DNA of 64,000 nt, from the NCBI RefSeq assembly GCF_000576555.1, contig NZ_CP007145.1:1054001-1118000 (forward strand), written 5' to 3'. Under the pieces are notes generated by a model. That model worked only from the letters and a program-made list of their open reading frames with translations, did no database searches and was not told where the DNA came from. This stretch comes from Hymenobacter swuensis DY53 (lineage in GTDB: Bacteria; Bacteroidota; Bacteroidia; Cytophagales; Hymenobacteraceae). Positions 24,089 through 32,418 of this stretch are shown one piece after another (the stretch's first letter is position 1; the number at the start of each line of letters is the position of its first letter). The translations under genes were made by a program, and so were the position numbers.

Positions 24089-25021
24089 CTAATGCAACGG
24101 CCGCTTTTTGATCATGCCGCCTTTGGTTTCTTTGACGCTGTGCATCACCATGAAGGCATTCTGGTCGATCTGCTCGACTTCGGCTTTGAGCTTGGTGAGC
24201 TCCAGACGGGTGATGACAGTGAAAACAATGTCGATGGCATTGGCCTGGTGGCCGTGGGTGCCGTAGCCGCCTTTGCCGCTATATACGGTGGCACCCCGGC
24301 CCATTTTCTCGGTAATCATGCGCCGGACGGCATCAGCCTGACCCGACATGATGGTAACGCCGGTGTACTCCTCTAAACCATCAATTACGAAGTCGATGGT
24401 TTTGGCGGCGGATAAGTAGGCCAGGATAGAATACAGCGCCGTTTCCAGGGACAACACGTAGGCAGCCACCCCGAAGATGACGATATTGAACACCAATACA
24501 ATATCGCCGATGGTCATGCTGGATTGCTTGCTGAGGAAGATAGCCATGATTTCTGTGCCATCGAGCACACCGCCGCCCCGCATAGCCAGCCCAATACCGG
24601 CCCCCAGGAAGAACCCGCCAAAAACGGAAATCAGCAACTTGTCGTGGGTGATGATGGGGTAAGGCACCAGGGCCAGCACCAAGGCCAGGGCTACAATGCC
24701 CAGCAGTGTACGGATGGCCACGCCGGGGTCGAGCTGCCGCCAGGCCATGAATACGAACGGGACGTTGAGCAGCACGATAAGCACGGGCAGCGGCCAGCCG
24801 AAAATCTGGACCAGCAGCAGGGAGATACCCGTGACGCCGCCATCCAGGAAGCCGCCGGGCAGCAGGAAGCTCTCCAGCCCGAAGCCTGCCGACAGCACGC
24901 CTGCCACCATCAGAAGCGTATTGGTAATTTGTCGTCGCCACCAGAGCCCGTCGCGGGGCGGACTTTTCGGGGCAGCCGAAACGGGTTGGATAAGCGGTGT
25001 GGTAGTAGCCGGTTGATGCAT
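24089..25021 (-). CDS. YitT family membrane protein (DUF161 plus DUF2179)
   Basis: 310 residues. A soluble N-terminal extension of about 28 residues leads to five or six membrane helices (TLLMVAGVLSAGFGLESFLLPGG, GGVTGISLLLVQIFGWPLPVL, GGFFLGAGIGLAMRGGGVLDG) and then a cytoplasmic C-terminal DUF2179 domain (VTIMSGQADAVRRMITEKMGRGATVYSGKGGYG). This matches YitT/YpjC-type proteins, whose transport role is unproven. Start ATG 25021. It stands by itself, with 219 bases before the next gene. Confidence 0.93.
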   Translation of the reverse strand: MHQPATTTPLIQPVSAAPKSPPRDGLWWRRQITNTLLMVAGVLSAGFGLESFLLPGGFLDGGVTGISLLLVQIFGWPLPVLIVLLNVPFVFMAWRQLDPGVAIRTLLGIVALALVLALVPYPIITHDKLLISVFGGFFLGAGIGLAMRGGGVLDGTEIMAIFLSKQSSMTIGDIVLVFNIVIFGVAAYVLSLETALYSILAYLSAAKTIDFVIDGLEEYTGVTIMSGQADAVRRMITEKMGRGATVYSGKGGYGTHGHQANAIDIVFTVITRLELTKLKAEVEQIDQNAFMVMHSVKETKGGMIKKRPLH

Positions 25022-25163
25022 GTTGTGCAGGAACAGAAGATAAGAAATCAGATTAAACAGCAGTGGCTGCTTAACAAGGATACGCTTACAGAAGGCGTAA
25101 CGTTGGTTTTTAGCCGAATGGCCAGACTTTCTATAGAGGCTGCCTGCTCCGCTGGAAAGCCAA

Positions 25164-25212
25164 CTGCCCCTGCCGCCGCATCGTCTTTTTAACGACCCAG
25201 TGGCAGGGGCAG
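25164..25212 (-). terminator. Hairpin downstream of the subtilase gene
   Basis: CTGCCCCTGCC (25164-25174) pairs with GGCAGGGGCAG (25202-25212); a smaller TCGT/ACGA pair sits in the loop beside TTTTT. It lies just past the stop at 25241 on the minus strand. The rest of the 25022-25240 gap shows nothing else. Confidence 0.5.
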
Positions 25213-25240
25213 GGTTGCGCGTCAGCCGCGAATCTGGCCC

Positions 25241-26896
25241 TTACGGCGTGGGCTGCTGGGCCAGCTGCACGGCCCGGTACAGGTTCACGATGCCGCCCGT
25301 GCTCGACAGCTCAGCGAAGTCTATCAGCTTGGTAGAGCCGGGCTGGCGCACCTTGGTGTGTACCGGCTGGGCTGAGGCCAGAATGATGCGCTTGAGCTGC
25401 GCCGCCGTCAGCTGCGGGAAGTACGATTTGAGGGTGGCCGCAATGCCCGTCACCACGGGCGCGGCCATGCTGGTGCCGCTCAGGTTGCCATATTTGCCGC
25501 CGGGTAGGGTAGAGTAGATCTGGTGGCCGGGTGCAAATACATCCACCTGCGTCTTGCCGAAGTTGGAGAAGTCGGCGGCCAGGGATTCGTCGTTGAGGCG
25601 GGCCGAGGCGCCCACGGTAATCATGTTCGGGATGCGCTGGCCGCTCTGGAACACCGGGGCCGGGTACTGCAGCGTCTTGTCGAGGTCGTTGTTCTCGTTA
25701 CCGGCTGAGTGGATGAGCAGCACACCCTTCTGGTCGGCGTAGCGAATGGCTTCCTCCACGGCCGGCCGCTGGGGCGAGTAGTACTTGCCGAAGCTCATGT
25801 TGATAATCTGGGCCCCATTGTCCACGGCGTAGCGGATGGCGTTGGCCACATCCTTGTCCCGCTCGTCGCCGTCGGGAATGGCGCGCACGGCCATCAGCTG
25901 CACGTTGGGCGCAATGCCCAGGATGCCTTCCCGGTTTTCCCGGTCGGCCCCAATGATGCCGGCTACGTGGGTGCCGTGCAGGGCGTCGGGGCCGGTTACG
26001 TCACGGTTGCCGTAGTCGCGCTGCTTCACATTGTCGGGCTGGTCGCCGACGATGGGGCGGGGGTTGAACTGCAGGTTGAGGCCGTACTCCTGCTGGTCCT
26101 GAGTTTCCTGGAGGCCCTTTTTCATTTCCATCAGCACGTCGTCCATCGAGGCGAAGCCGGTCTGCACCAGCATCTGGTAAATACCCCTTGACACCTGGCG
26201 CAGCTCAGGGTCCTGGGTGGGTGGGGTGCGCAGGGTGGCCGTATCGAGGCGGGCTACTCCGAGGGCGACCCTGAGGCCCTCAGCACCTTGGGCGTTTTCG
26301 GCGTAGGCTTGGCGGTAGTTCTGGAGCTGTTCCACATTCTCCTTCACCTTGGCCTCGTAGCTCTTCTTTACCTTCAGGTAGAGGTCGTACTCGGCGCGCT
26401 TGGCAGTGGGCACGGCAGTGCGGGTTTTGCCTTTGTAGAGGGGCTGCAGCCGGGCCAGCAGGCGGGTTTCCTCCAACGCTTCCTGGTTGATGTTGCGGCC
26501 GTCGGCCCCACCCAGGTAGTTCCAGCCGCGCACGTCGTCGGCGTATCCGTTCTGGTCATCGTCCTGACCGTTGCTCACTATTTCCCGGGGGTTGCGCCAG
26601 AGCACGCGCCGCAGGTCAGCGTGGGTGGTGTCGATGCCGGCATCAATCACGGCCACTACCACGGGCGTGGAGGCTTTGCCTTGCAGCAGCTCTTGGTAAG
26701 CGCGCGTCACGCTCACGCCCATTACGCCGCCATCTTGCTCCGCATCGAGCAGGTACCACTGCGGGGCCGCTGGCACCGGGGCGGCCACGGTAGTAGGGGC
26801 TGAAACCGACGGGGGCGTACTCTGGGCCGAAGCCAGGGCAGGCAATAAAAACGAAAAACCCAGCAGCCGAAGCCGGGCGGAGAGGGGATATGCCAT
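25241..26896 (-). CDS. Secreted S8 subtilisin-like serine protease
   Basis: 551 residues from ATG 26896, which starts a signal peptide (ends LASAQ25). The catalytic triad is complete: Asp85 in VVVAVIDAGID, His307 in LHGTHVAGI, Ser476 in NLSGTSMAAP, with oxyanion Asn400 in HSAGNEN. Between Asp and His lies about 220 residues rather than the usual 30-40, a charged helical insertion (LYLKVKKSYEAKVKENVEQL and more). No separate propeptide domain is obvious, and no type IX sorting tail is present. Expected in the periplasm or outside. Same insertion architecture is known in Bacteroidota subtilases, but its job is unclear. Confidence 0.93.
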   Translation of the reverse strand: MAYPLSARLRLLGFSFLLPALASAQSTPPSVSAPTTVAAPVPAAPQWYLLDAEQDGGVMGVSVTRAYQELLQGKASTPVVVAVIDAGIDTTHADLRRVLWRNPREIVSNGQDDDQNGYADDVRGWNYLGGADGRNINQEALEETRLLARLQPLYKGKTRTAVPTAKRAEYDLYLKVKKSYEAKVKENVEQLQNYRQAYAENAQGAEGLRVALGVARLDTATLRTPPTQDPELRQVSRGIYQMLVQTGFASMDDVLMEMKKGLQETQDQQEYGLNLQFNPRPIVGDQPDNVKQRDYGNRDVTGPDALHGTHVAGIIGADRENREGILGIAPNVQLMAVRAIPDGDERDKDVANAIRYAVDNGAQIINMSFGKYYSPQRPAVEEAIRYADQKGVLLIHSAGNENNDLDKTLQYPAPVFQSGQRIPNMITVGASARLNDESLAADFSNFGKTQVDVFAPGHQIYSTLPGGKYGNLSGTSMAAPVVTGIAATLKSYFPQLTAAQLKRIILASAQPVHTKVRQPGSTKLIDFAELSSTGGIVNLYRAVQLAQQPTP

Positions 26897-27094
26897 GCGA
26901 GAGAAGTCAGAGACAAAGGTAACGCCCGCTGTACGCAAGCACCGGGCCAACAGATTAAAGCAGTGGTTCAGCCGGAAGGTAACTGGTATAGGCAAGGCTG
27001 CAACCGCAACAGGCCGTAACGGACGCGGGACTTTTCAGCGGGTTGCCTGTTGTGCCCGGCTGTCTGTCTGCCTGCAACCTCCCGGCTGGCCGCC

Positions 27095-27102
27095 TATCTT
27101 TA
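27095..27102 (+). promoter_or_regulatory. Possible -7 element of the PIG-L gene
   Basis: TATCTTTA, one base off TAnnTTTG, 28 bases before the ATG at 27131, the same distance as in the deoxynucleoside kinase promoter. No TTG at -33. Confidence 0.4.
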
Positions 27103-27130
27103 CTGCCCGGCCACCTCAACTGCCTCTTTC

Positions 27131-29704
27131 ATGCGCCTCCGCTACTTCCGCGCCGTTTTATCGGCATTCTTACTTCTTACTTCTCAATTCTTAGTTGGCG
27201 AAGCCCAGGCCCAGGCCCCCAAAACCTGGTCGTCCTCCGAGATTCTGCTGGGGCTCAAGAAGCTGAACGTGCTGGGCTCGGCTCTGTACGTGGCCGCTCA
27301 CCCCGACGATGAGAACACCCGCCTGATTGCCTACCTCGCCAACGGCCGCCTGGTGGAAACCGGCTACCTCAGCTGCACCCGCGGCGACGGGGGCCAGAAC
27401 CTCATCGGCCCGGAGCTGCGTGAGGGGCTGGGCGTTATCCGGACGCAGGAGCTGCTAGCGGCCCGCCGCATCGATGGGGGCCGGCAGTTCTTCACCCGCG
27501 CTAACGACTTCGGCTTCTCGAAAACGCCCGAGGAAACCTTCACCATCTGGGACAAAGAGCAGGTGCTGGCCGATATGGTCTGGGTGATCCGGCAGCGCCG
27601 GCCCGACGTGATGATTACCCGCTTCCCGCCCGACGCCCGGGCCGGCCACGGCCACCATACGGCTTCGGCCATGCTGGCCATTGAAGCCTTCTCGGCCGCC
27701 GCCGACCCCAAGCGCTTCCCTGAGCAGCTGCAATACGTGCAGCCCTGGCAGGCCAGGCGGCTGCTCTGGAATACCGGCAGCTTCTTCGTGAAGGCCGGCG
27801 AGGACATGAGCCAGTACCTGAAGCTGGATGCCGGCGGCTACAACCCGCTGCTGGGGCAGAGCTACGGCGAAATTGCCGCCCGCAGCCGCTCCCAGCACCG
27901 CAGCCAGGGCTTCGGCAGCAGCGCCCAGCGCGGCGAGGCTCTGGAGTATTTCCAGCCCCTGAAAGGCGACAAGGCCACTACCGACCTGTTCGAGGGCGTG
28001 GATATGACCTGGAACCGGGTGCCCGGCGGCGCGGCCGTGGGCAAGCTGGTAGACGAGGTAATCCGCAAGTACGACCCGGCCAATCCGTCAGCGAGTGTGG
28101 CCGGGTTGCTGAAGGTGCGGACGGCGTTGCAGAAGCTCAAAGAAGAATCTAGTAACTACTGGTTTAGTGAAAAGCAGACAAGTTTAGATCAGCTAATTCA
28201 GGCTAGCCTTGGATTGCATTTAGCGGCAACTGTAAGTGAGCCTAATGTTGCGCTTGGACAGACTATCAAAATCAATAGAGAAGCACTTAATACCTCAGAT
28301 ATACATATCACTTGGCACCGAGATGTGTACAAGTCGGATGGCCAAGCAGCAACTGGAGAATTACCAAAAGGCAAAGTTGTAAGTGATCCTGTGGACTTTG
28401 AGGTGCCATTAGCCACGAGCATTTCTCAGCCTTTTTGGCTCACATCTCCGGGTACAATTGGTATGTACCGAATAGATCTAACAGGTATCAAAACAGTGCA
28501 AGGGTTTGGGTTCGGTAAGCACCAATGGACTATTCAGGAACTGATAGGTAAGCCAGATAATCCTGCTAGCATAAGTGTTTGGAATGAGTGTTTGATCCTC
28601 GCTCCGGGCATGAAAGAAAGCCAGACTTTGAGATTTGAAGTCCCCGTCCAATACAAAAGCACCGACCCGGTGGAAGGGGAGAAGTACCGCCCGCTGACGG
28701 TGGTGCCGCCGGTGATGGTGAACGTGGGCGGCCACGCCTACGTGTTTGCCGATAACCAGCCCAAAACCATTCCCGTGACGCTGCGCGCCGGCAAGGCGGG
28801 TGTGAAGGGTACCCTGGCCCTGAACCTGCCCAAAGGCTGGACCGCCGAGCCCGCCAGCATTCCGTTCGAGCTGGGAGCTAAAGACGCCGAGCAGACCGTG
28901 CAGTTCCGGGTGCAGCCCGACGCGGGCGCGGCGGAAGGCAAATCGGAGCTGCGGGCCGTGGCTACCGTGGACGGGCAGGCGTACTCGCGCGGCTACCAGA
29001 CCATAGCGTACACCCACATTCCCACCCAAACGCTGTTCCCCGAAGCCGTGGCCCCGCTGGTGAAGCTGGATTTGCGGCGCAAGGGCCAGGAAATCGGCTA
29101 CCTGATGGGGGCCGGCGACGAGGTGCCCGACGCCCTGCGCCAGATTGGCTACACCGTGACCCTGCTCAAGCCCGAAGACCTCACCGAGCCGAACCTGCGC
29201 CGCTTCGACGCCGTGGTGCTGGGCGTGCGCGCCTACAACACCCTGGACCGGCTCAAAACCCTGCAGCCCACGCTGCTGAAGTACGTGGAGCAGGGCGGCA
29301 ATCTGGTAGTGCAGTACGTGGTAAACCGCGGCACCGTGCTGCCGCAAATCGGCCCCTACCCGCTCACCCTCAGCACCGACCGGGTGACGGTGGAAAACGC
29401 TCCGGTTACCTTCCTCAACCCCACGCAGCCCCTGCTCAACACGCCCAACAAAATCACCAGCAAGGATTTCGAGGGCTGGGTGCAGGAGCAGGGCCTCTAC
29501 TACCCCAGCCAGTGGGACCCCAAATACCAGACCGTACTCAGCAGCAACGACCCCGGCGAGAAAGCCAAGGAAAGCGCCATCCTGGTAGCCGACTACGGCA
29601 AAGGCCACTACATCTACACCGGCCTCTCTCTGTTTCGGGAGCTGCCCGCCGGCGTACCCGGCGCGTACCGGATCTTGACCAATATGGTGTCGTTGGGCAA
29701 GTAG
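27131..29704 (+). CDS. Secreted PIG-L family deacetylase with large C-terminal region
   Basis: 857 residues from ATG 27131, opening a signal peptide (ends EAQAQ28). The PIG-L/LmbE zinc site is AAHPDDE (His57, Asp59, Asp60) with the later ligand region AGHGHHTASA (about 171-180). These enzymes remove acetyl groups from N-acetylglucosamine-type sugars. After about residue 300 comes a long beta-rich part ending in a glutamine-amidotransferase-like strand set (VVLGVRAYNTLDRLKTLQP, YVEQGGNLVVQYVVNRG) and KGHYIYTGLSLFRELPAGVPGAYRILTNM. The stretch 28141-28660 (about residues 337-510) is only about 44% GC against 62-72% on either side and uses different codons; see findings. Frame is intact throughout. 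Confidence 0.92.
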   Translation: MRLRYFRAVLSAFLLLTSQFLVGEAQAQAPKTWSSSEILLGLKKLNVLGSALYVAAHPDDENTRLIAYLANGRLVETGYLSCTRGDGGQNLIGPELREGLGVIRTQELLAARRIDGGRQFFTRANDFGFSKTPEETFTIWDKEQVLADMVWVIRQRRPDVMITRFPPDARAGHGHHTASAMLAIEAFSAAADPKRFPEQLQYVQPWQARRLLWNTGSFFVKAGEDMSQYLKLDAGGYNPLLGQSYGEIAARSRSQHRSQGFGSSAQRGEALEYFQPLKGDKATTDLFEGVDMTWNRVPGGAAVGKLVDEVIRKYDPANPSASVAGLLKVRTALQKLKEESSNYWFSEKQTSLDQLIQASLGLHLAATVSEPNVALGQTIKINREALNTSDIHITWHRDVYKSDGQAATGELPKGKVVSDPVDFEVPLATSISQPFWLTSPGTIGMYRIDLTGIKTVQGFGFGKHQWTIQELIGKPDNPASISVWNECLILAPGMKESQTLRFEVPVQYKSTDPVEGEKYRPLTVVPPVMVNVGGHAYVFADNQPKTIPVTLRAGKAGVKGTLALNLPKGWTAEPASIPFELGAKDAEQTVQFRVQPDAGAAEGKSELRAVATVDGQAYSRGYQTIAYTHIPTQTLFPEAVAPLVKLDLRRKGQEIGYLMGAGDEVPDALRQIGYTVTLLKPEDLTEPNLRRFDAVVLGVRAYNTLDRLKTLQPTLLKYVEQGGNLVVQYVVNRGTVLPQIGPYPLTLSTDRVTVENAPVTFLNPTQPLLNTPNKITSKDFEGWVQEQGLYYPSQWDPKYQTVLSSNDPGEKAKESAILVADYGKGHYIYTGLSLFRELPAGVPGAYRILTNMVSLGK
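28141..28660 (+). other. Low-GC patch inside the PIG-L gene
   Basis: By hand count 28141-28620 is about 44% GC (33-50% per 60-base line), while the neighbouring lines at 28021-28140 and 28681-28740 are 62-72%. Codon choice changes too: TTA, AGA, ATA and GTA codons are frequent. The reading frame stays open and the borders are sharp. It looks like an imported segment within one gene. Confidence 0.8.
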
Positions 29705-29739
29705 CGCGCAGCTCTGCTTCGCGCATCGTTGTGAAAAGG

Positions 29740-29815
29740 TAAGTAGTCAGTACCGCATCGGGCAACGTTGCGCCTCACCCCCCCCGGCCCCCTCTCCGAA
29801 AAGGAGAGGGGGAGC
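29740..29815. repeat. Intergenic repeats: TAAGTAGTCAGTA and CCCCCTCTCC hairpin
   Basis: TAAGTAGTCAGTA (29740-29752) recurs at 38189-38201. CCCCCTCTCC (29788-29797) pairs with GGAGAGGGGG (29803-29812) as a short-loop stem of a type common in bacterial intergenic DNA. The gap 29705-29838 holds nothing else recognisable. Confidence 0.6.
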
Positions 29816-29838
29816 CGAACGACAGTGATATTCCAGTT

Positions 29839-30681
29839 ATGTACTCGTTTACTGTGCCTCTGCGTTTTTATGTATGGTCTTTGATTTTCGGGTTACTCTC
29901 TATCCCGCTTGTTCTACTGCTGATTATAGCCGTGGACGAGCCGCTGGCCGGGCTGTTGCACCGGCACGGCGCGCCGCTGCGGCCGTTTTTTGCGGGCATT
30001 ATGCGGGCGCATGATGCGATTACGGATAAGCTGATGCCGCTGTGGCTGTGGCCGCTGCTGCTACTGCTGTTTGCCGTGGCCCGGCTGCGGTGGTGGCCCC
30101 ACTGCACCATCTGGCTGGTGGCGCTGCTGACGATGGTGAGCAGTCAGGGACTGCGCCACCCTCTGGCCATGTATTTCAACCGGCCCCGGCCGGGGCAAGT
30201 GTTCGGGCATTTGGTCACCAACGCTGATTTCTGGCAGGCGGCCGGGCGGTTTGACGCGTTTCCGTCGGGGCACGCGGCCGGCACGGCGGGGCTGCTGCTG
30301 CCCTGGGCGCTACGGTTTCCGAAGGCGCGGCCCTGGCTGTTGGGCTGGCTGGGGCTGGTGTGCCTGGGCCGGGTGGTGCTGGAGTTTCACTGGCTCAGCG
30401 ACGTGGTGGCGGGCGCGGCGCTGGGGCTGCTGCTCACCTGCGGCTGGGACCTGACCACCGGCTGGCTGCGCCCTAGTAGCGCGCTACTGGAAGCTACGGT
30501 TTCGTGCGTTATCTTGCCACTGTCAATTCCTTTCCTAATCGTGCCGCACCCCGCAACTCCCGAAACCGAATCTGATTTGCCGCCGCTGCTGCCTTCGTGG
30601 CGGGCGTGGTACTGGCTGGTGCTGGGGGCGCTGGCGCTGGAAATCGGGCTGTTTGTGTACCTGACCCAGGCGTTTGCATGA
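29839..30681 (+). CDS. PAP2-family membrane phosphatase
   Basis: 280 residues with about six membrane helices. PAP2 motifs: NRPRPGQVFG (motif 1 core), AFPSGHAAGTAG (motif 2, with catalytic His) and RVVLEFHWLSDVVAG (motif 3, with Arg and His). The lysine that normally stands seven residues before the RP of motif 1 is not present at the expected place (LAMYFNRPRP). Members remove phosphate from lipid phosphates such as undecaprenyl pyrophosphate or phosphatidic acid. The stop overlaps the next ATG by four bases, coupling it to the sodium symporter. Confidence 0.9.
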   Translation: MYSFTVPLRFYVWSLIFGLLSIPLVLLLIIAVDEPLAGLLHRHGAPLRPFFAGIMRAHDAITDKLMPLWLWPLLLLLFAVARLRWWPHCTIWLVALLTMVSSQGLRHPLAMYFNRPRPGQVFGHLVTNADFWQAAGRFDAFPSGHAAGTAGLLLPWALRFPKARPWLLGWLGLVCLGRVVLEFHWLSDVVAGAALGLLLTCGWDLTTGWLRPSSALLEATVSCVILPLSIPFLIVPHPATPETESDLPPLLPSWRAWYWLVLGALALEIGLFVYLTQAFA

Positions 30682-32363
30682 GCGGGCTCGACTGGCTGAT
30701 TCTGGGCGGAACGCTGCTGTTCATTGTGGGCTACGGCACCTGGCGCACCCGCCGCGCCGGCGAGTCGCTGGATGGCTATTTGCTGGGCGGGCGGCAGGCT
30801 TCGTGGTGGGCCATCGGGCTCAGCATAATGGCCACCCAGGCTTCGGCCATTACCTTTCTGAGCACCCCCGGCCAGGCCTACGACGACGGGATGCGCTTCA
30901 TCCAGTTCTACCTGGGGCTGCCGGTGGCCATGGTGCTCATTGCCATTTTCGTGGTGCCCATCTACCACCGCTTGCAGGTATTTACGGCCTACGAGTACCT
31001 GGAAGGCCGTTTTGACCGGCGCACGCGCACGTTTGCGGCACTGCTGTTTCTGGTGCAGCGGGGCCTGAGCAACGGCCTGAGCCTGTACGCGCCGGCGCTG
31101 GTGCTGTCGGCTATTCTGGGCTGGGATATTCAGCTGACGGTGTGGCTGCTGGGTACCGTGATGATTGCCTACACCGTATCGGGCGGCACCCGAGCCGTGA
31201 TGGTGACCCAGCAGGGGCAGGTGGCCGTAATATTCGTGGGGCTGTTGGTGGCGGGCTACCTGTTGGTACATTACATGCCGGCTGAGGTCGGGTTTACCGA
31301 TGCCATGCGCGTGGCTGGGCACCAGGGTAAGCTCAACCTCATCGACTTCCACTTCGACCCCACCGACCGGTACAACTTCTGGTCGGGCATGACGGGCGGC
31401 CTGTTCCTGGCCCTCTCGTACTTCGGCACCGACCAGAGCCAGGTGCAGCGCTACCTCACCGGCCGCAACGTGACGGAAAGCCGCCTGGGTTTGCTGATGA
31501 ACGGCCTGCTCAAGATTCCGATGCAGTTCGGGATTCTGCTGCTGGGCGTGCTGCTGTTCGTGTTCTATCAGTTCAACCCCGCCCCGCTCACCTTCAACCG
31601 GCCGGTGTACATGAAGGTGGCCCACTCCGAGCAGTACGGGCCGGCGTTGCGGGAACTGGAGCGCGAGCACGCTACGCTGTTTGAGGTGCGCCGCCGCGCT
31701 ACCGGCCGCCTGGTGCAGGCCCTGCAGGCCGACGACCCTGCCGCCATTGCCGCCGCCGAAACGCACCTGCAAGCCACCCAGGCCGCCAACCTAGGCCTGC
31801 GCCAGCAAGCCCAGCAGCTGCTCAAAAAAGCCGAGCCCACCACCGAAGCCAAAGACACCGATTATGTGTTCCTCACCTTCGTGCTCAACTACCTGCCCCA
31901 GGGGCTGGTGGGGTTGCTGGTGGCCGTGGTGCTGAGCGCCGCCCTGGGTTCGGCCGCCGCTGGGCTCAATGCCCTAGCCTCTACCACGGTGGTTGACTTG
32001 TACAAGCCGCGTCGGCCGGGGCAGCCGGAGGTACACTACGTGCTGGCCTCGCGGGCCGCGGCCGTGGGGTGGGGCGTGCTGGGTATCGGGTTTGCCACCT
32101 TCGCCGCCCGCCTCGAAAACCTGATTCAGGCCGTCAATATTTTGGGCTCGTTGTTCTACGGCACCATTCTGGGTATTTTCATGGTGGCGTTTTTCCTGAA
32201 AGCCGTGGGCGGCCGGGCCGTGTTCTGGGCCGCCGTGGTGGCCCAGGCCGTGGTGCTGGTTCTGTTCTTCACCACCGACATCGGCTACCTCTGGTTCAAC
32301 ATCATCGGCTGCGGCGTGGTGGTGTTGGGGAGTCTTTTAGGACGCAAGACTACAAAAGGCTAA
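30678..32363 (+). CDS. Sodium:solute symporter (SSS family) with hydrophilic insertion
   Basis: 561 residues from ATG 30678, inside the PAP2 stop (ATGA). About 13 membrane helices with SSS features: GYLLGGRQASWWAIGLSIMATQASAITFLSTPGQAYDDG, GTDQSQVQRYLTGR, and LSAALGSAAAGLNALASTTVVDLYK. An insertion of about 80 hydrophilic helical residues (about 320-400; EREHATLFEVRRRATGRLVQALQ) lies between two helices and has no counterpart in classical symporters. Substrate unknown (sugar, amino acid or a sialic-acid type). Translationally coupled to a lipid phosphatase, an unusual pair. Confidence 0.92.
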   Translation: MSGLDWLILGGTLLFIVGYGTWRTRRAGESLDGYLLGGRQASWWAIGLSIMATQASAITFLSTPGQAYDDGMRFIQFYLGLPVAMVLIAIFVVPIYHRLQVFTAYEYLEGRFDRRTRTFAALLFLVQRGLSNGLSLYAPALVLSAILGWDIQLTVWLLGTVMIAYTVSGGTRAVMVTQQGQVAVIFVGLLVAGYLLVHYMPAEVGFTDAMRVAGHQGKLNLIDFHFDPTDRYNFWSGMTGGLFLALSYFGTDQSQVQRYLTGRNVTESRLGLLMNGLLKIPMQFGILLLGVLLFVFYQFNPAPLTFNRPVYMKVAHSEQYGPALRELEREHATLFEVRRRATGRLVQALQADDPAAIAAAETHLQATQAANLGLRQQAQQLLKKAEPTTEAKDTDYVFLTFVLNYLPQGLVGLLVAVVLSAALGSAAAGLNALASTTVVDLYKPRRPGQPEVHYVLASRAAAVGWGVLGIGFATFAARLENLIQAVNILGSLFYGTILGIFMVAFFLKAVGGRAVFWAAVVAQAVVLVLFFTTDIGYLWFNIIGCGVVVLGSLLGRKTTKG

Positions 32364-32414
32364 AAAGCCAGTTCCCCTCCTTGGAAAGGAGGGGAACTGG
32401 CTTTTTAGCCTTTT
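32354..32414. terminator. Bidirectional terminator with 29-bp arms
   Basis: Arms 32354-32382 and 32386-32414 are perfect complements (AAAAGGCTAAAAAGCCAGTT... and its reverse), three-base loop. It overlaps the end of the symporter gene and closes the convergent DUF2911 gene as well. Confidence 0.9.
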
Positions 32415-32418
32415 GATC

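Noticed and set aside
28478..29608. 376-codon minus-strand frame under the PIG-L gene
   Set aside because: Mirror frame, no family, and it crosses the border of the low-GC patch.
30387..31772. 461-codon minus-strand frame under the PAP2 and symporter genes
   Set aside because: His/Gln-rich antisense shadow of two strongly supported genes.
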